NCBI RefSeq assembly: GCF_040412425.1
Contig: NC_089782.1
Coordinates: 20,090,622-20,154,621 of the forward strand
Reading direction: 5' to 3'
Length of the DNA stretch: 64,000 nucleotides
Source of the DNA: Macrobrachium rosenbergii
Lineage: Eukaryota; Arthropoda; Malacostraca; Decapoda; Palaemonidae
The notes beneath the pieces are model-generated. The model made no database searches and had not been told where the DNA came from. It saw only the letters and a program-made list of their open reading frames with translations. The position numbers and the translations under genes are program-made. This document shows, piece by piece, positions 13,106 through 25,002 of this stretch (the stretch's first letter is position 1; each line of letters begins with the position of its first letter).

Positions 13106-13311
13106 ATAGAGAGCCGTGTCGTAAGGACTGTGGTGGCTCTTGTGTTCCTGTGGACAATATCCTGGACTCCTTACGCTGTAATTGTCCTACTTAATGTCAT
13201 TGGAAAACACGCTATAATCACTCCTATGGTGTCAACTATTCCGTCAGTGCTGTGCAAAGTATCCGCTTGTCTAAACCCATACATTTATGGGCTCTGCTTA
13301 CCTTCATTCAG
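13106..13311 (+). CDS. r-type opsin, TM6-TM7 exon with retinal lysine
   Basis: Encodes IESRVVRTVVALVFLW, then TISWTPYAV (the TM6 W-x-P toggle motif), a short outer loop, and TM7 STIPSVLCKVSACLNPYIYG. The Lys is the chromophore Schiff-base site. It lies six residues before the Asn of NPxxY, the invariant spacing in opsins. The Glu near the TM6 start fits the ionic-lock position. The acceptor is TTACAG (ends 13105) and the donor GTATGC (13312); phase is 0 in and 2 out (split Arg codon). Instead of the HPK(Y/F)R that usually follows NPxxY in Gq-coupled invertebrate opsins, it reads CLPSFR. The downstream frame into TA-rich intron is not coding. Confidence 0.93.
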
Positions 13312-13457
13312 GTATGCCATCTATAAGCTTCTCTTTGTTTCTAATGCTTGCCTATGTGCACAAATACACACTCACATTTACATATATATTGTACATTTGT
13401 ATATAATGTCATTTTTATACATTTGGTGCAGATGTGATTGATAATGAGTATCAGGTG

Positions 13458-13767
<310 letters not shown>

Positions 13768-15074
13768 GTGTGTTTGTGTCACAAGTATAATGACAAATTA
13801 AGGAGAGGGCATCCCCTTGATTAAAAGACCAATGTTAATATGATTTTCAAAATTGACTTAATTCTGAACTAATAAATTGTCTTATGAGGGACACAAATTA
13901 GAAATACAGAGTGCAAATTCAGTTTGTGTTATGATTTACATAATTTTCTATTATGATTACTAGTTTGGGAATACCTGTATTCTGTTCTCCTGTATTACAG
14001 TTTCTGAAATTGTTTCACCTTTTGTACGTCCTTACTTACATTCATAATCTTCACTACTGGCAATGCAAGGATATTCATAGTCTTCACTACTGGCAATGCA
14101 AGGATAGTCTAGATTGTAAAGCTGCAACAGAAACTCATATGGCAAAAGCTGAAGCCCAATGGTCTGCCTTTTCTTATATAATAGTTGCTTGAGAAGTTTT
14201 GACTGGATTTTATTTGTACTTAAATTATACTCTTGTTCTATATGTCAATACTTTCGTTTCATCTAACCCCACTTAAGGAGAAACCCTAATCTTGCTCTCA
14301 TTAAATGTTTTGCAGTATAACATTATAATGGTAATTTTTAGGCAATATGACTACCGTTTGCAAAAAAATACTGACAGTAATTTTAACAATATGTGAAAAA
14401 TAAATTCCACAAGTCATTTTGTATTAAACAAACTTCATGGTTTAAATATTGGATGGGATCATTAAGAGTACTCAACTTTTTCATTCAATTCTAAGTTTGT
14501 TATTAAGAAGTATTATCAATTTGACTTTATGAGTTAATATTTTCAGTAATGGATGGATGGATGGATGTAAGGTATTTTAGGGCCAAAACCAGGTACTGGA
14601 CCCATGACGAGGTTCATAACACATAGTAAACGTATTTCACTACTGCTAGCTCTCCTCTTCATTTTCCTAGGCACCTTATCACTTTACCACTTTCTTTACC
14701 TTTTTTTCCTGCATACTCCTATTGCCTCACCACATTGTCATCTCTTTGTCATTTATGCAAACCTTTAGAGTTTATTATACAGGTTCCTGACTATTGATAT
14801 GCATTTACATAGCACTTTAAGAAGCATGATGTATCTCTTAAGCCTGTTATATATTCTCTTGTTTAGCTTGCTTGACGGTCACTATTGTGATATATATACA
14901 CAAGATTTACATCTAAGAATCTTGTTAATAGGCATGCCAGTTTATGAGGAAAATAGGTCAAATTACCCTTTATTGTGACTTTTATCATTTCTCTTATTAT
15001 TGTAACCATGCCATCAAAAGTGACAGAAAAATCTAAATAAGCATTGCAACTCCACCAAGTACATTATTTATATA

Positions 15075-15377
15075 CCCCCGTAGGAGGGTAGTGCTGTCAG
15101 TGCACCTCACATGGTGCACTGTAGACATTACTTTAGGTTCTTTGCAGCGTCCCTTCAGCCGCTAGCTGCAACCCCTTTCATTCCTTTTACTGTACCTCCA
15201 TTCATATCCTCTTTCTTCCATCTTGCTAACCACCCTCTCCTGACAGTTGTTTCTTGGTGCAACTGCGAGCTTTTCCTCCTGTTATACCTTTCAAACCTTT
15301 CTACTCTCAATTTCTGTTTCAGCGCTGAATGACCTCATAGGTCCAGTGCCTGGCCTTTGGGCTAAATTCTCTTTTTC
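15075..15377 (+). mobile_element. SINE-like interspersed repeat, best copy
   Basis: Starts CCCCCGTAGGAGGGTAGTGC and continues with GTCAGTGCACCTCACATGG, TTTGCAGCGTCCCTTC, GTACCTCCATTC, CACCCTCTCCTGACAG and GCGCTGAATGACCTCATAGG, ending near GGCCTTTGGGCTAAATTC. A second copy with the same order lies at 56203-56515 and a worn one at 12733-13010, all on the plus strand. Size (about 300 bp) and lack of coding fit a SINE. Pol III boxes were not convincing. Confidence 0.8.
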
Positions 15378-15993
15378 TTCCTATTATTTAACAAGCCTTT
15401 GTTTATATCTCAGTCTTATCTCAAGAGATTTATAATAGAGCAATAAGTGGTGCATTTAGTATATGTGATTAGACAGTCTCATACTATGCCCCCACTCCAT
15501 GAATAACAAACACAGTAATGGGAATGTTTGAATATTTGACTGTTGGGCCTGTACAGTTGACTCAGTTGTTTTTGCTTGGTTGTTTAAAAATAATTCTTGT
15601 ACTGACAGGAAACTAGGGTTCAGATCTTTTGTTTCCCCATCTCTATAATTTTTTCATCTGCTTGCATGTTTGTAGCCTCTTGGCATCTTTGCTTAACTAG
15701 GGTTTTTTTTCCAAAACAATGGGAATCATGATTTAAATCAAATTTGTTAGATACATTTTTTTTTTATGTTAGCTGAAAATCATTAGGTAAATTTTCATGT
15801 TGGCATAACCTTAAGAGTACCAATCACTTACACCAACCAATTTCTTTGGTCCCAGCACAGAAATTCTCACAATTTAAGTTTCATACATAACACAGACTTA
15901 GGCCACATGCTTTTTAATACCAGTTTTGTTGCATTGTTTCATGGAATTCAATCGCCCTCTTCTGTTAAGCATAGACATTTTTCTTTCCTTCAG

Positions 15994-16104
15994 AAGAGAA
16001 CTGGCAAGAGCCCTTCTGGCAGGTCTAAAAGACACTAGAAATACAGGAAACTCCAACAAGAACCTACCAGCAGAAAGTACCATAACTCCAGATGTTCTCC
16101 CACA
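15994..16104 (+). CDS. r-type opsin, helix 8 / proximal tail exon
   Basis: The first base completes the split Arg codon. The sequence then reads RELARALLAGLKDTRNTG and a further hydrophilic stretch to ITPDVLP. This is an amphipathic helix 8 with Arg/Leu periodicity, followed by tail. The acceptor is TTTCCTTCAG (ends 15993) and the donor GTAAGT (16105). It ends in phase 2, matching the next exon at 28572 (CA+G gives Gln). The apparent stop in the open frame just after is in the intron. Confidence 0.85.
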
Positions 16105-17993
16105 GTAAGTATGCCTAAACTCATATTACACAGCTTATCATGCCACACATTTACAAGGGCCCGATTAAATTTGTATTGGTTGAACAAGTATATAGGAGTA
16201 GTGTTCCAATGGGATGTAATCATGAGGTTATAATTTACCTGGTATAAGTGGACACTAATTGTCATTGCATACATAGAAATGAAAGACAGTACAGTACTAC
16301 TATACTTGCTGTGAAAAATATTTCGTTTAAATTGTTTAAAAATCTACTTACGGTTAAAACTATACAGGGCATCACCACTGAGGATTTTCGCAAGCATTAT
16401 TGTTATAATTAAATTGACTGCATAGATGCTTTCATGTCTCATTAGTTTCACTGGCTAATATAATTTTTAGGATTTGCCCTAATGCTTATTAAAAAAAAAA
16501 CTTCAAAAACAAAACAAAAGAATCCCTTGTCAGTAAACACATTTCATTATAACTAAGAAATTGAGCCATCCTTCTGTAAGTTGTTTACATGTTACCCCAC
16601 TTGCGATACCAAGAGTAGGTCAAGACAAACCTGTCCTAATTATGAAGGGCACATGCAGGTAATTAAAGTTATTAAAAATAGAAATAATTTATTTTTGCTA
16701 CATATCAAGTGAAAAATGAGTATATCACACAAAGATTTACACCAGTGGAGCATGAAGTACTAAAGTTTCAGAAATGCTTTATTGTACTAGCCTTGGTAAT
16801 TTATTGCAAACTATCCAGGGGGAGAGTTGGCTTTTCATTGCTGATAGATCATTCCTGAGGTGCTCTTTCTGGCTGAAAATGGCTTTACATTTACAGAGCT
16901 GCTACATCCTCGAAAACCTTATTAATAAAAAAATACTACACACCACAGAAAATTTTAAACAAATACAGTAAAAGTTCATACTTATACTGTGGAGCTAACA
17001 TAGTATGAAAGAAAATTATGACTTGACGTAAAATAATCTTGAAACCTCCTAAGTTGCATAATTATGAACATGTTAATGGTGTACTACCATCCAAAAATGT
17101 CAAAATACTCTTTTTGAGGTAACTACTGCTAGGTTAAGAACAGCTTTACAGGATTACAGAAAGATGCTATAACTTTATTTTGTCTTGTGGTTCCAAACAA
17201 ACATCCAAGACACAACCAAGTTGAATTGTTAATTTTCTTCTGATTTGGGATAATTATTTGCACATACAAATATAAGACATTGTTTACTGCTTTGAACATG
17301 AGATCAAGTGTGGGTACACATGCACAAGAGCTTCCTGACTTCAAGCATTTATTGTGCATGTATATTTCTATGAGACTGTGATTATTGTTCACAGCAATAA
17401 CACAAGTGATTATTGCTCACAGCAATAACACAAGACAAAATTGCAGTGTTTCTTTTGATTTAAACTTGGGTAATAAACATTTTGTTTGTGCTAAGAATAC
17501 TTTACACTGAAGTATTCATTGTACAATTTTAGGTAAAATAAAATGAGCAGAGGTTATATGGGATTTATCAGTTTGATGCTTGGCTGCAGTCTTTGATAGT
17601 TATGGCAGCAATGGATTGCAATAAATGTGTGCATATAAACATATGCCAGTGCAGTGGCATATAAAAAGTAGTGACAGAGTTGTGCTATTACATACATATT
17701 TGTACCTAATTCAAGGACTGATGTATGTTGTCATTCAATATTTATTATATAGTTAGTCTTTTCTTACATAAAAATATGACAAAGCACTACAAATATGTGC
17801 CAGGAGGCTATCATAACATTTTTTCTCTAGTAATATAATGTTAAGTATATATTTTAATGGCAATATTGTTAAAACAATAAGAGAGTTGCCCTTAATGATG
17901 ACAGATCCAAAGTAATGTAATGGCCATATTTTAAATGCAGTGCTGTACTAGGAGGCAATCATTCACACAGTAATGTCAGATGTCATTACAAAA

Positions 17994-18363
17994 GTTGGAT
18001 CATGTCAAGATTAGCGAACCCATCTCCATGCCAAGAACAGCTAACCCAATGATCCCCATGTAAAGAATGGCTAACCATTTCCGGTCCAAACTCCAATTCC
18101 ACATGAGGGCTAGTACTAAACACGGCAAAACAGTGATTCACCTACGCTGTTTCGCATGTTTAGTACTAACCCTAGGGGTCATATGTATTTTGCCTTGTTT
18201 AGTACTAGCCCCTAGGGGATCAAATGTCTGGTAATGAAGTGTTCATGTCTAGAACAGTGAACCCGATTATTCCCATATAAAGAATAACGAACCCAGTAAT
18301 CTTCTTGTAAAGAATAGCGAACCCTGCTGCAAGTGGGTTCGTTAACCTTGACATGATCCCAAC
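17994..18363. mobile_element. MITE-like element with 29-bp terminal inverted repeats
   Basis: The left end GTTGGATCATGTCAAG followed by ATTAGCGAACCCA is mirrored at the right end (reverse complement GTTGGGATCATGTCAAGG, then TTAACGAACCCA). The centre is also palindromic (GGGCTAGTACTAAACA against TGTTTAGTACTAGCCC). Repeats of a unit like AAAGAATAGCGAACC run inward from both ends. No clear target-site duplication was seen. Confidence 0.75.
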
Positions 18364-19020
18364 AGTCGTATATAGAACCATTTACCATGTCCCCATGCAA
18401 TGTCTAGTGTACATACACACCTATAGGCAAACAAAATGAAATTGAATTTGATTTGTTTTATTGGTGCCTTAACAGTTAAGTGTGAATTTTGATAAAGTAG
18501 CCATTTATGTGGCGTACCATAAACAGTCTTTAACATGCAGTGATCAATCAATTTTCTACAGCAGGCGCTGGCATTCCTGGCAGAGAAAATGGTAGGTTTT
18601 CTCCCTTGATAATACCCATTGACCCCATCAGCCCTCTCTAGATGCTTGAAAAATTATCTCCCTGTGTAGTACTGAAGTCCTTCAATTTTCAAAGACTTGA
18701 GAAAAAAAAAAAAAAGAAACTAACTTGGAAGAGCTGGTTATTTTTTAACATCCAGTTAAGTCAGTACAATGTACATATGTACTGTACAGTAAATGTCATC
18801 TTTTTAATCATCTCAGTCTGAAAAATTAAACACTTAAAAATATATTTTGTTTTTCATATTAATTTAGTGAAAAGGAGAAACAACAGAATAACATCAGTAT
18901 TTATCTTCCCAAATGGAAGTATTCTTGAATCAATGCTGTGGTGCAGACAAGTCTAAAGAGGCAAGGCTTTTTAGAAATGAAACATTATGAGGCTTCCTTC
19001 CACTGTTAAATGCAAAAATT

Positions 19021-19146
19021 GTCTTGATTCATCTTATAAGGACAACAGCCCTTCTTTGATGTAACCTTTACCATGAATATTTTGTCTTGATTCATCTTAT
19101 AAGGACAACAGCCCTTCTTTGATGTAACCTTTACCATGAATATTTC
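19021..19146. repeat. 63-bp near-exact tandem duplication
   Basis: A unit beginning GTCTTGATTCATCTTATAAG and ending ACCATGAATATTT occurs at 19021 and again at 19084. Confidence 0.95.
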
Positions 19147-19789
19147 AAGAGGAAAAATTTTTTTAGAGATCCTTGCATTTGATACCTAACCTTACCAAGC
19201 GAGTTTGTCAGGAAGATTCTTCACATTCCCCTTTGTCTTGCTGTGGAGTTCAGTACAGTTGCTAATGCCTGGTATAGTACAGTAGTTCTGTATTCACTAC
19301 ACCCTTAAATTGTAACTCATTTTTTTAAATATAAATATTTAGATTTTAAGCTTGCTATCATTGTGAGATATTTTATTATAAAGATATTGATCCTCTGGTA
19401 GTTTGGGTATTTTGACTGCATGCCATGATTGAAGTTTACTAACCCATAATTGGAGCCCCTGCTCCAAAAAACCGTATAGTAATAACCTTAATATGACTTT
19501 AGACAATATATTAAGATAAGCACTTATTGACATAACTGGTACCGATTTCATCTCTTTCCAGAATTCACAGGTCTCCATACTTACCCTATACTGTTATACT
19601 TTGACCTGAGCAATTTGTTTAGCCCTCTTGAATGCATTAACCTTTTGCATTAACCCTCTGGATATGTATGTAGGCCTCAGGAGCCCCAGAGGTTATTGGA
19701 GGTGCACTGGAGTTCCAGCTTAAAAGAATCATACAGCTTTTAGGAGAAATTACTTAACTATGTTTGCCTTAAACTCTGGATATTGGCCA

Positions 19790-22700
19790 ACTATTGACAG
19801 GGGCTGTAGTTATTGCTCAAACAGCAGCAGCAATGGTGGTGTAAGTCATGGCTGCAGCAGTAGCAGTGGTAGTAACAATGTACTGATCCAGCAGTGTTAG
19901 TGACTAATACATCAGAAACAATTGCTCCAGGAGCAGCAACATGGGCAACTTTGCAAGCTGTAACCATGGCTAACAAGTAGCAGTAAGACAACTCTGACTG
20001 ACCTGGTGGTTTTAGTAACCACTGATCCATTTGCAATAAGAATTTTGGCAACAGCTACTGCTTGGGAATCAGCAGCAATAGGCTGCTACTACAGCAGCAG
20101 AATAGCAAGTGGAAGAGGCAGCTACTAGTCCAGCAACATCAACAAGCAGAAGAGGTGGCACTACTCCAGCAACAGCAAGGGAAGGTGACCATTACTATTG
20201 CACAAGCAGTGAAAGCAACATGTAAAAGAGGTGGCTACTACATTAACAGCAGCAACAACCAGAAAGCATGGACTAATAATTACAGGCAATAGAGATGATA
20301 GTTCCACCAACAATGCCTGGAGAAAGGGGGATACTATGGCAACAGTGACTGCTGCCTTGGCAGCAATGCCCACTGCTCCAGCGGTAGCAGTGGTATTAAG
20401 TAGTTGCAGAAACAACTGCAGTAGCAGCAATAGAATCAGTGACTACTTCAGCAGCAGCAGTGGTGGTGGCTACAACATACTGATACAGCAATGCTAGTCA
20501 TTACTCATGTGTAGGAAGCAACTGTGAAAGGAGTAGTACTTGCTACTTCTGAAGCTGCCAGCAGCATGGCTGCTGCGACTTGATTTAACCCATCAGTAAG
20601 AAAAATTAAAAAGCTATTGCTTAGGCTGCTGCTGCTTGAGCTGTTGCTTTCTATGCATAAATGGTCACTAACACTGTTGTATCAGTATGTTGTAGCTACT
20701 ACAATTGCTGCTGATACCAACTGATACTAGGAATTTCAGGAAGAAAGGGATACTACTGCAAGAGTGGCTACTGCAACAGTAACTATGGTACAGTTACTGG
20801 TAGGAGTTATATTATCAGCCACAATGGCCTACTGCTCCCGCAGTGAAGGTAGTGGTGGAATCTCCAACTACTGTTCCAGCAGCAGCAATAACAATGATGG
20901 TGTGAATGGTGACTGCAGCAGCAGCAATTGGTGATTGCAGCAAAAGTGGTATCAGCAGTAACTGCAGCTGAGGCAGCACCAATGGCAACAGTAGTTACTT
21001 CAGCAGCAACAGCATACTGACAATGCAGTGTCACTGCTTACTCATGAACTGGAAGCAACTACTCCAGCAGCAGCTGCAGAGGAGAAACTTTGCCAGCAGT
21101 AGTAATGGCTTCTTATGAAGCTGCCAGCAATGTGACTTCTATGACTGATCTGCTTGTACCTACTGATCCATTAGCAACAAAAATAAAGTAGCAGTTATTG
21201 CTTGGGCATCAGCAGCAACAGGGTTTTTTTACAGCAGGAGGATTAACAGGTGGAAGAGGCAGTTATACTTAAACACCATCAACAATGGGTGGTAAAGAAA
21301 GAGGTACTACTACTGCAGCAAGGAAAGGCAACCACAACTACAAGAGAGGTTGAAACACAACTGATGAAAAGGTGGTGATTACATCTCCAGCAGCAACAAA
21401 ATACTGGTTGACTAGTTGCAAGAGCACCTACAGTTCCAGTAGCAACAACAGGAAATAGTCTAATGCAAGCAAGGATTGCCATTCCACCAGCAATGCCAGG
21501 AAGGAGGAGATACTACTGCAACAGTGGCTATTGCTCCAACAGTAGTAGCAATGGCTAAATCACCAGTAGCAATAATGACTACTGCCCAGCAAGAGGCACC
21601 TACTACTGCTGTAGCACCAAAAGCCATATTGGCAGTACCCATTCCCACTGCTCCAGCAACTGCAGTGGTGGTGCAAATGGCCACTAAAGCAGAGCAGTGG
21701 TATCAAGCAACTATGTACAGAACCACTTCTGTTGCTGCTGTAGCCAACACGGTCACCCATTGCTTTTACTGCTACTGAAGCATTTATAGCTTTCCTTTGC
21801 TCTTGCATGAGTAGTACCACCTTTTCTGCCTGTTGTTGTTGCACTAGTACTATTCATCTTTCCACTTCTTGCTGATTTGCTGCCTCTTCCACCTGTCATT
21901 CCTTCTGCTGATGCCCAAACAGTACTTGCTACTAAGTTTTTGTTGCTAATGGATCAGTAGGTACCACTGGAGCAGTCACAGCTCACAAGCGGCTCTGACT
22001 ACTTAAGCATTGGGGGCAATTGCTCCAACAGCAACATGTCAGCTGTGACTGTTCTGGTAGTACCTACTGATCCATTAGCAACAAAAATTTAGTAGTAGGT
22101 ACTGCTTGAACATCAGCAGCAGGAATAACAGGTGAAAGAGGCAGCTACTACTACAGCAAAATCAGCAAGAGGTCAAAAGATGGATAGTACTACTGCAACA
22201 ATAACGAGCAGAAAAGGTGATACTACTCGTGCAATAGCAAAGGAAGGCAACTAATGCATATACAGTAGTATATGCAGCAAGTGAAAGAGGTGGCTGCTAC
22301 ACATACAGCAACAGAAGGATACTCTTTCAGCAGCAATGCTAGGCAGAATGGAATATTGCTTTAGTGGCTATTACTCTAGCAATACGTATGTGTGGCTAAA
22401 TCACCAGCAGCAACAGTAATTACTGCCAGCAAGGGGCTTTTCTCTTCTGAAGCACTGGCAGTGGTTGTGGTGCCAGAGTCTGTTGCTCCAGTAGCATTGG
22501 TTCCAAGTGATGACTGCAGCAGCTATGGCATCAGTGGCTACGACAACTGCAGCAGGGGCAGAGACGACATTCTGCTTCAGCAGTGACAGTGACCACTCAC
22601 AAATTGGAAGCCGCAGGTACATGGACAACTGTGTCATGGCGACTAAGTAGCAGCATGACAGCTGCAACTGACCTGGTAATTATCCCTTGATCCATTAGCA

Positions 22701-24330
22701 GTAAAAATCAAGTAGCACCGATACTACTCCAGCAACATTAGCAACAGGTGAAAAATGGACTACCACCACGAAGTAGTAAGCAACAGGTGAAAGAGGTGGC
22801 TATTACACCAGAAGCGGCAGCAGAAGCAATACAGTTACTGGTCCAGTGGCAGCTACTCATCCTGAGTGGCAAGAAGTAGCCACAATGTAAATGGCAGCAT
22901 ATGGAAGAGGCTGCTAGAACTCAAGTGGAAGAGATAAAGAGTCCTGTTAATGACCATGGCAATGAGAACTGTTCCATCAGCAACAATAATAGTAAAAGAA
23001 ATGGAAGCAGCAACTATTCTTCCTGTAGCCAAGATTAGTTGTCGAGCTTGTATTACTGCATCAACTGCAGATCAAGTCAGATTGGTAAGGGCTTTTAAAC
23101 CAAAATATCTGAGCCAGATGTGGCCACATCTTTCAAAAATATTGGTGGCGTTCATGCACAGATGACAATTTTGTTCAAGATCTTCAAATTTTCAGTGGCC
23201 TCACATCAACAGATAATTACACATACAAATTCTTTAGTGGCTGCTACTACAGCTTCAGTAGCAGAGATATCTGTTCCAATTCCCAACAGCTGTAGCTTTT
23301 GTTCAAACCCTAGTCAAAACACCGACTGCTCTAGTGCCTTCACTGCAGGTATGGTGTTATCCACGAATAATACTTCACCTCCTTAAACAGCATTGTAGTG
23401 GGCTAATAGAGCAGCATTTGTATCTATCCTCAGGATCAGAACAAACAGAAGCTAAAATTTAGGTAGCAGCAGAGGCCATGGAAGATATGCTATTGTTTCG
23501 GCCACCACAATGGATGTTTCTGCTACTATTCTTTAGGCTCAAGCCTCTATTTTCCTTCTAGCACTGCTGCTTTTGAGGGCCACACTTATTGATAACTTAA
23601 CACTAATTTACCTATCAGCCCCTTTATTATCAATTCTTCTGGCAAGAAAGTAGCTTTGGCTGCTACTTTTAGCAAGATCTTTAGCCTTTCATTAATGGCA
23701 GAACTAACTGGGTGCTGCTCCTTCTATAGCAAACAATCAGATGATCTTCAGTAGCTGCTTCATCTTACACAAGATCATGCATTTCTTGTAAGCACTTCCA
23801 TTCCAGGGGAAGAGAGAATGGTGAAAATGAGCCATTACTGAAAACTTTTTATTAGCTGAAAGAAAGTAAAAACTGTAATGCTAGTGATTTACAGATTTTT
23901 GTGTGAATAAAAGGCCTAAAAAATTAAACAATCCATCATCAAATTAAATTTCCAAGTCTGTCAAATTTAAGTAACTAAGCAAGAAGTAAAGAGATTGGAA
24001 GAAAACCATTTAGTAAAATATCAAACCATAAACGTTAAGGTTTGCTTGTGTTTTCTTTAGCTGTTCCCTCTCTTGCACTTGCTATTTATGCTTTGGGTTA
24101 ACACATTCATGCTGATTCCAACACTATTGTAGCTTGTTTTGTAGCTGGAGATGTGGCTCTTTTGACTATTGTTGTTTCCATTCCTTTTGTAACTCTTTGG
24201 TGATGCTTTACTAATTACTTAGTTGCCATCACTGTGGCTGCTGCCAATACTATAGCAAAGTGCTTACATTTACTCCTCCCTATGCAACACCCTTGAAGCC
24301 ACAACTGCTGCTGCTACTCAAAACACTTGA
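19790..24330. repeat. Degenerate CAG/GCA-rich long-period repeat region, about 4.5 kb
   Basis: A continuous stretch of imperfect AGC/AAC/ACT trinucleotides (CAGCAGCAGCAA, CTACTGCAACAGTGGCT and similar) on both strands. A longer unit recurs: CTGATCCATTAGCAACAAAA or close variants at about 20021, 21162, 22066 and 22687, plus an inverted copy at about 21938-21960. TGCTTG..CATCAGCAGC and GTGAAAGAGGCAGCTACTA follow in several. Many frames are open for 60-100 codons (Ala/Thr/Val- or Ser/Asn-rich), but none is supported as a gene. It behaves like a decayed long-unit satellite or amplified low-complexity sequence. Confidence 0.75.
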
Positions 24331-25002
24331 GCTGACTGTGTGGGTTTTCCTAACCATAAAGATAACAGCTGAAAGGGTAGGCTGGAAGACATTTGAATGC
24401 ATCACAAGAAATAACTATGTAAATATCAGTGAAAGAAAGACCAGATTAAACAAAGACTCATTGCCAGTTTAGTATTAAGAGAGTCCATGGGATGCCTTGG
24501 CATTATGAATATTGTTATTAAGAATTATCCTGCCATTCCAAGGTACAGTACTTCCCGTTTCCAGAAACTGAGCTAGACTCCTTTTGATCAATTAAATACA
24601 GGATATTTTCAATTCAGTAGCTGTAGGGTGATACTGGCCTCCATGAACTTTTGACTTACTTTATTTTCTTGCTGAAATTCTCTTAGAAAAACTGTGTTAG
24701 AAATAATTTCTGAAAATACTCGAATATAGGGCATTTCCAAGTCAACAGAAAACATTTTAAAGTCAAGTCATCACAGTCAAGATTTTACTTAAATCTAACC
24801 AGATTCTTTCACTGCACACAGTGTGATGAGAAAATAGCATTTCTACACATACTGTACAGTAACTTGTAATATACTTGTAATATACAAATCTTAAATTTGT
24901 TAACCACGTCATAAATAATTTAAGTGTTAAAGATTTCAAAACATCTGGAGGAATTCAATCTGAATCAAATTAATAAACACACTATATCTGTCTATCGATA
25001 TA

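Noticed and set aside
20062..21844. Ala/Thr/Val-rich and Ser/Asn-rich frames of 70-100 codons
   Set aside because: They occur on both strands in overlapping frames within CAG/GCA-rich repeat, without splice structure or domain motifs.
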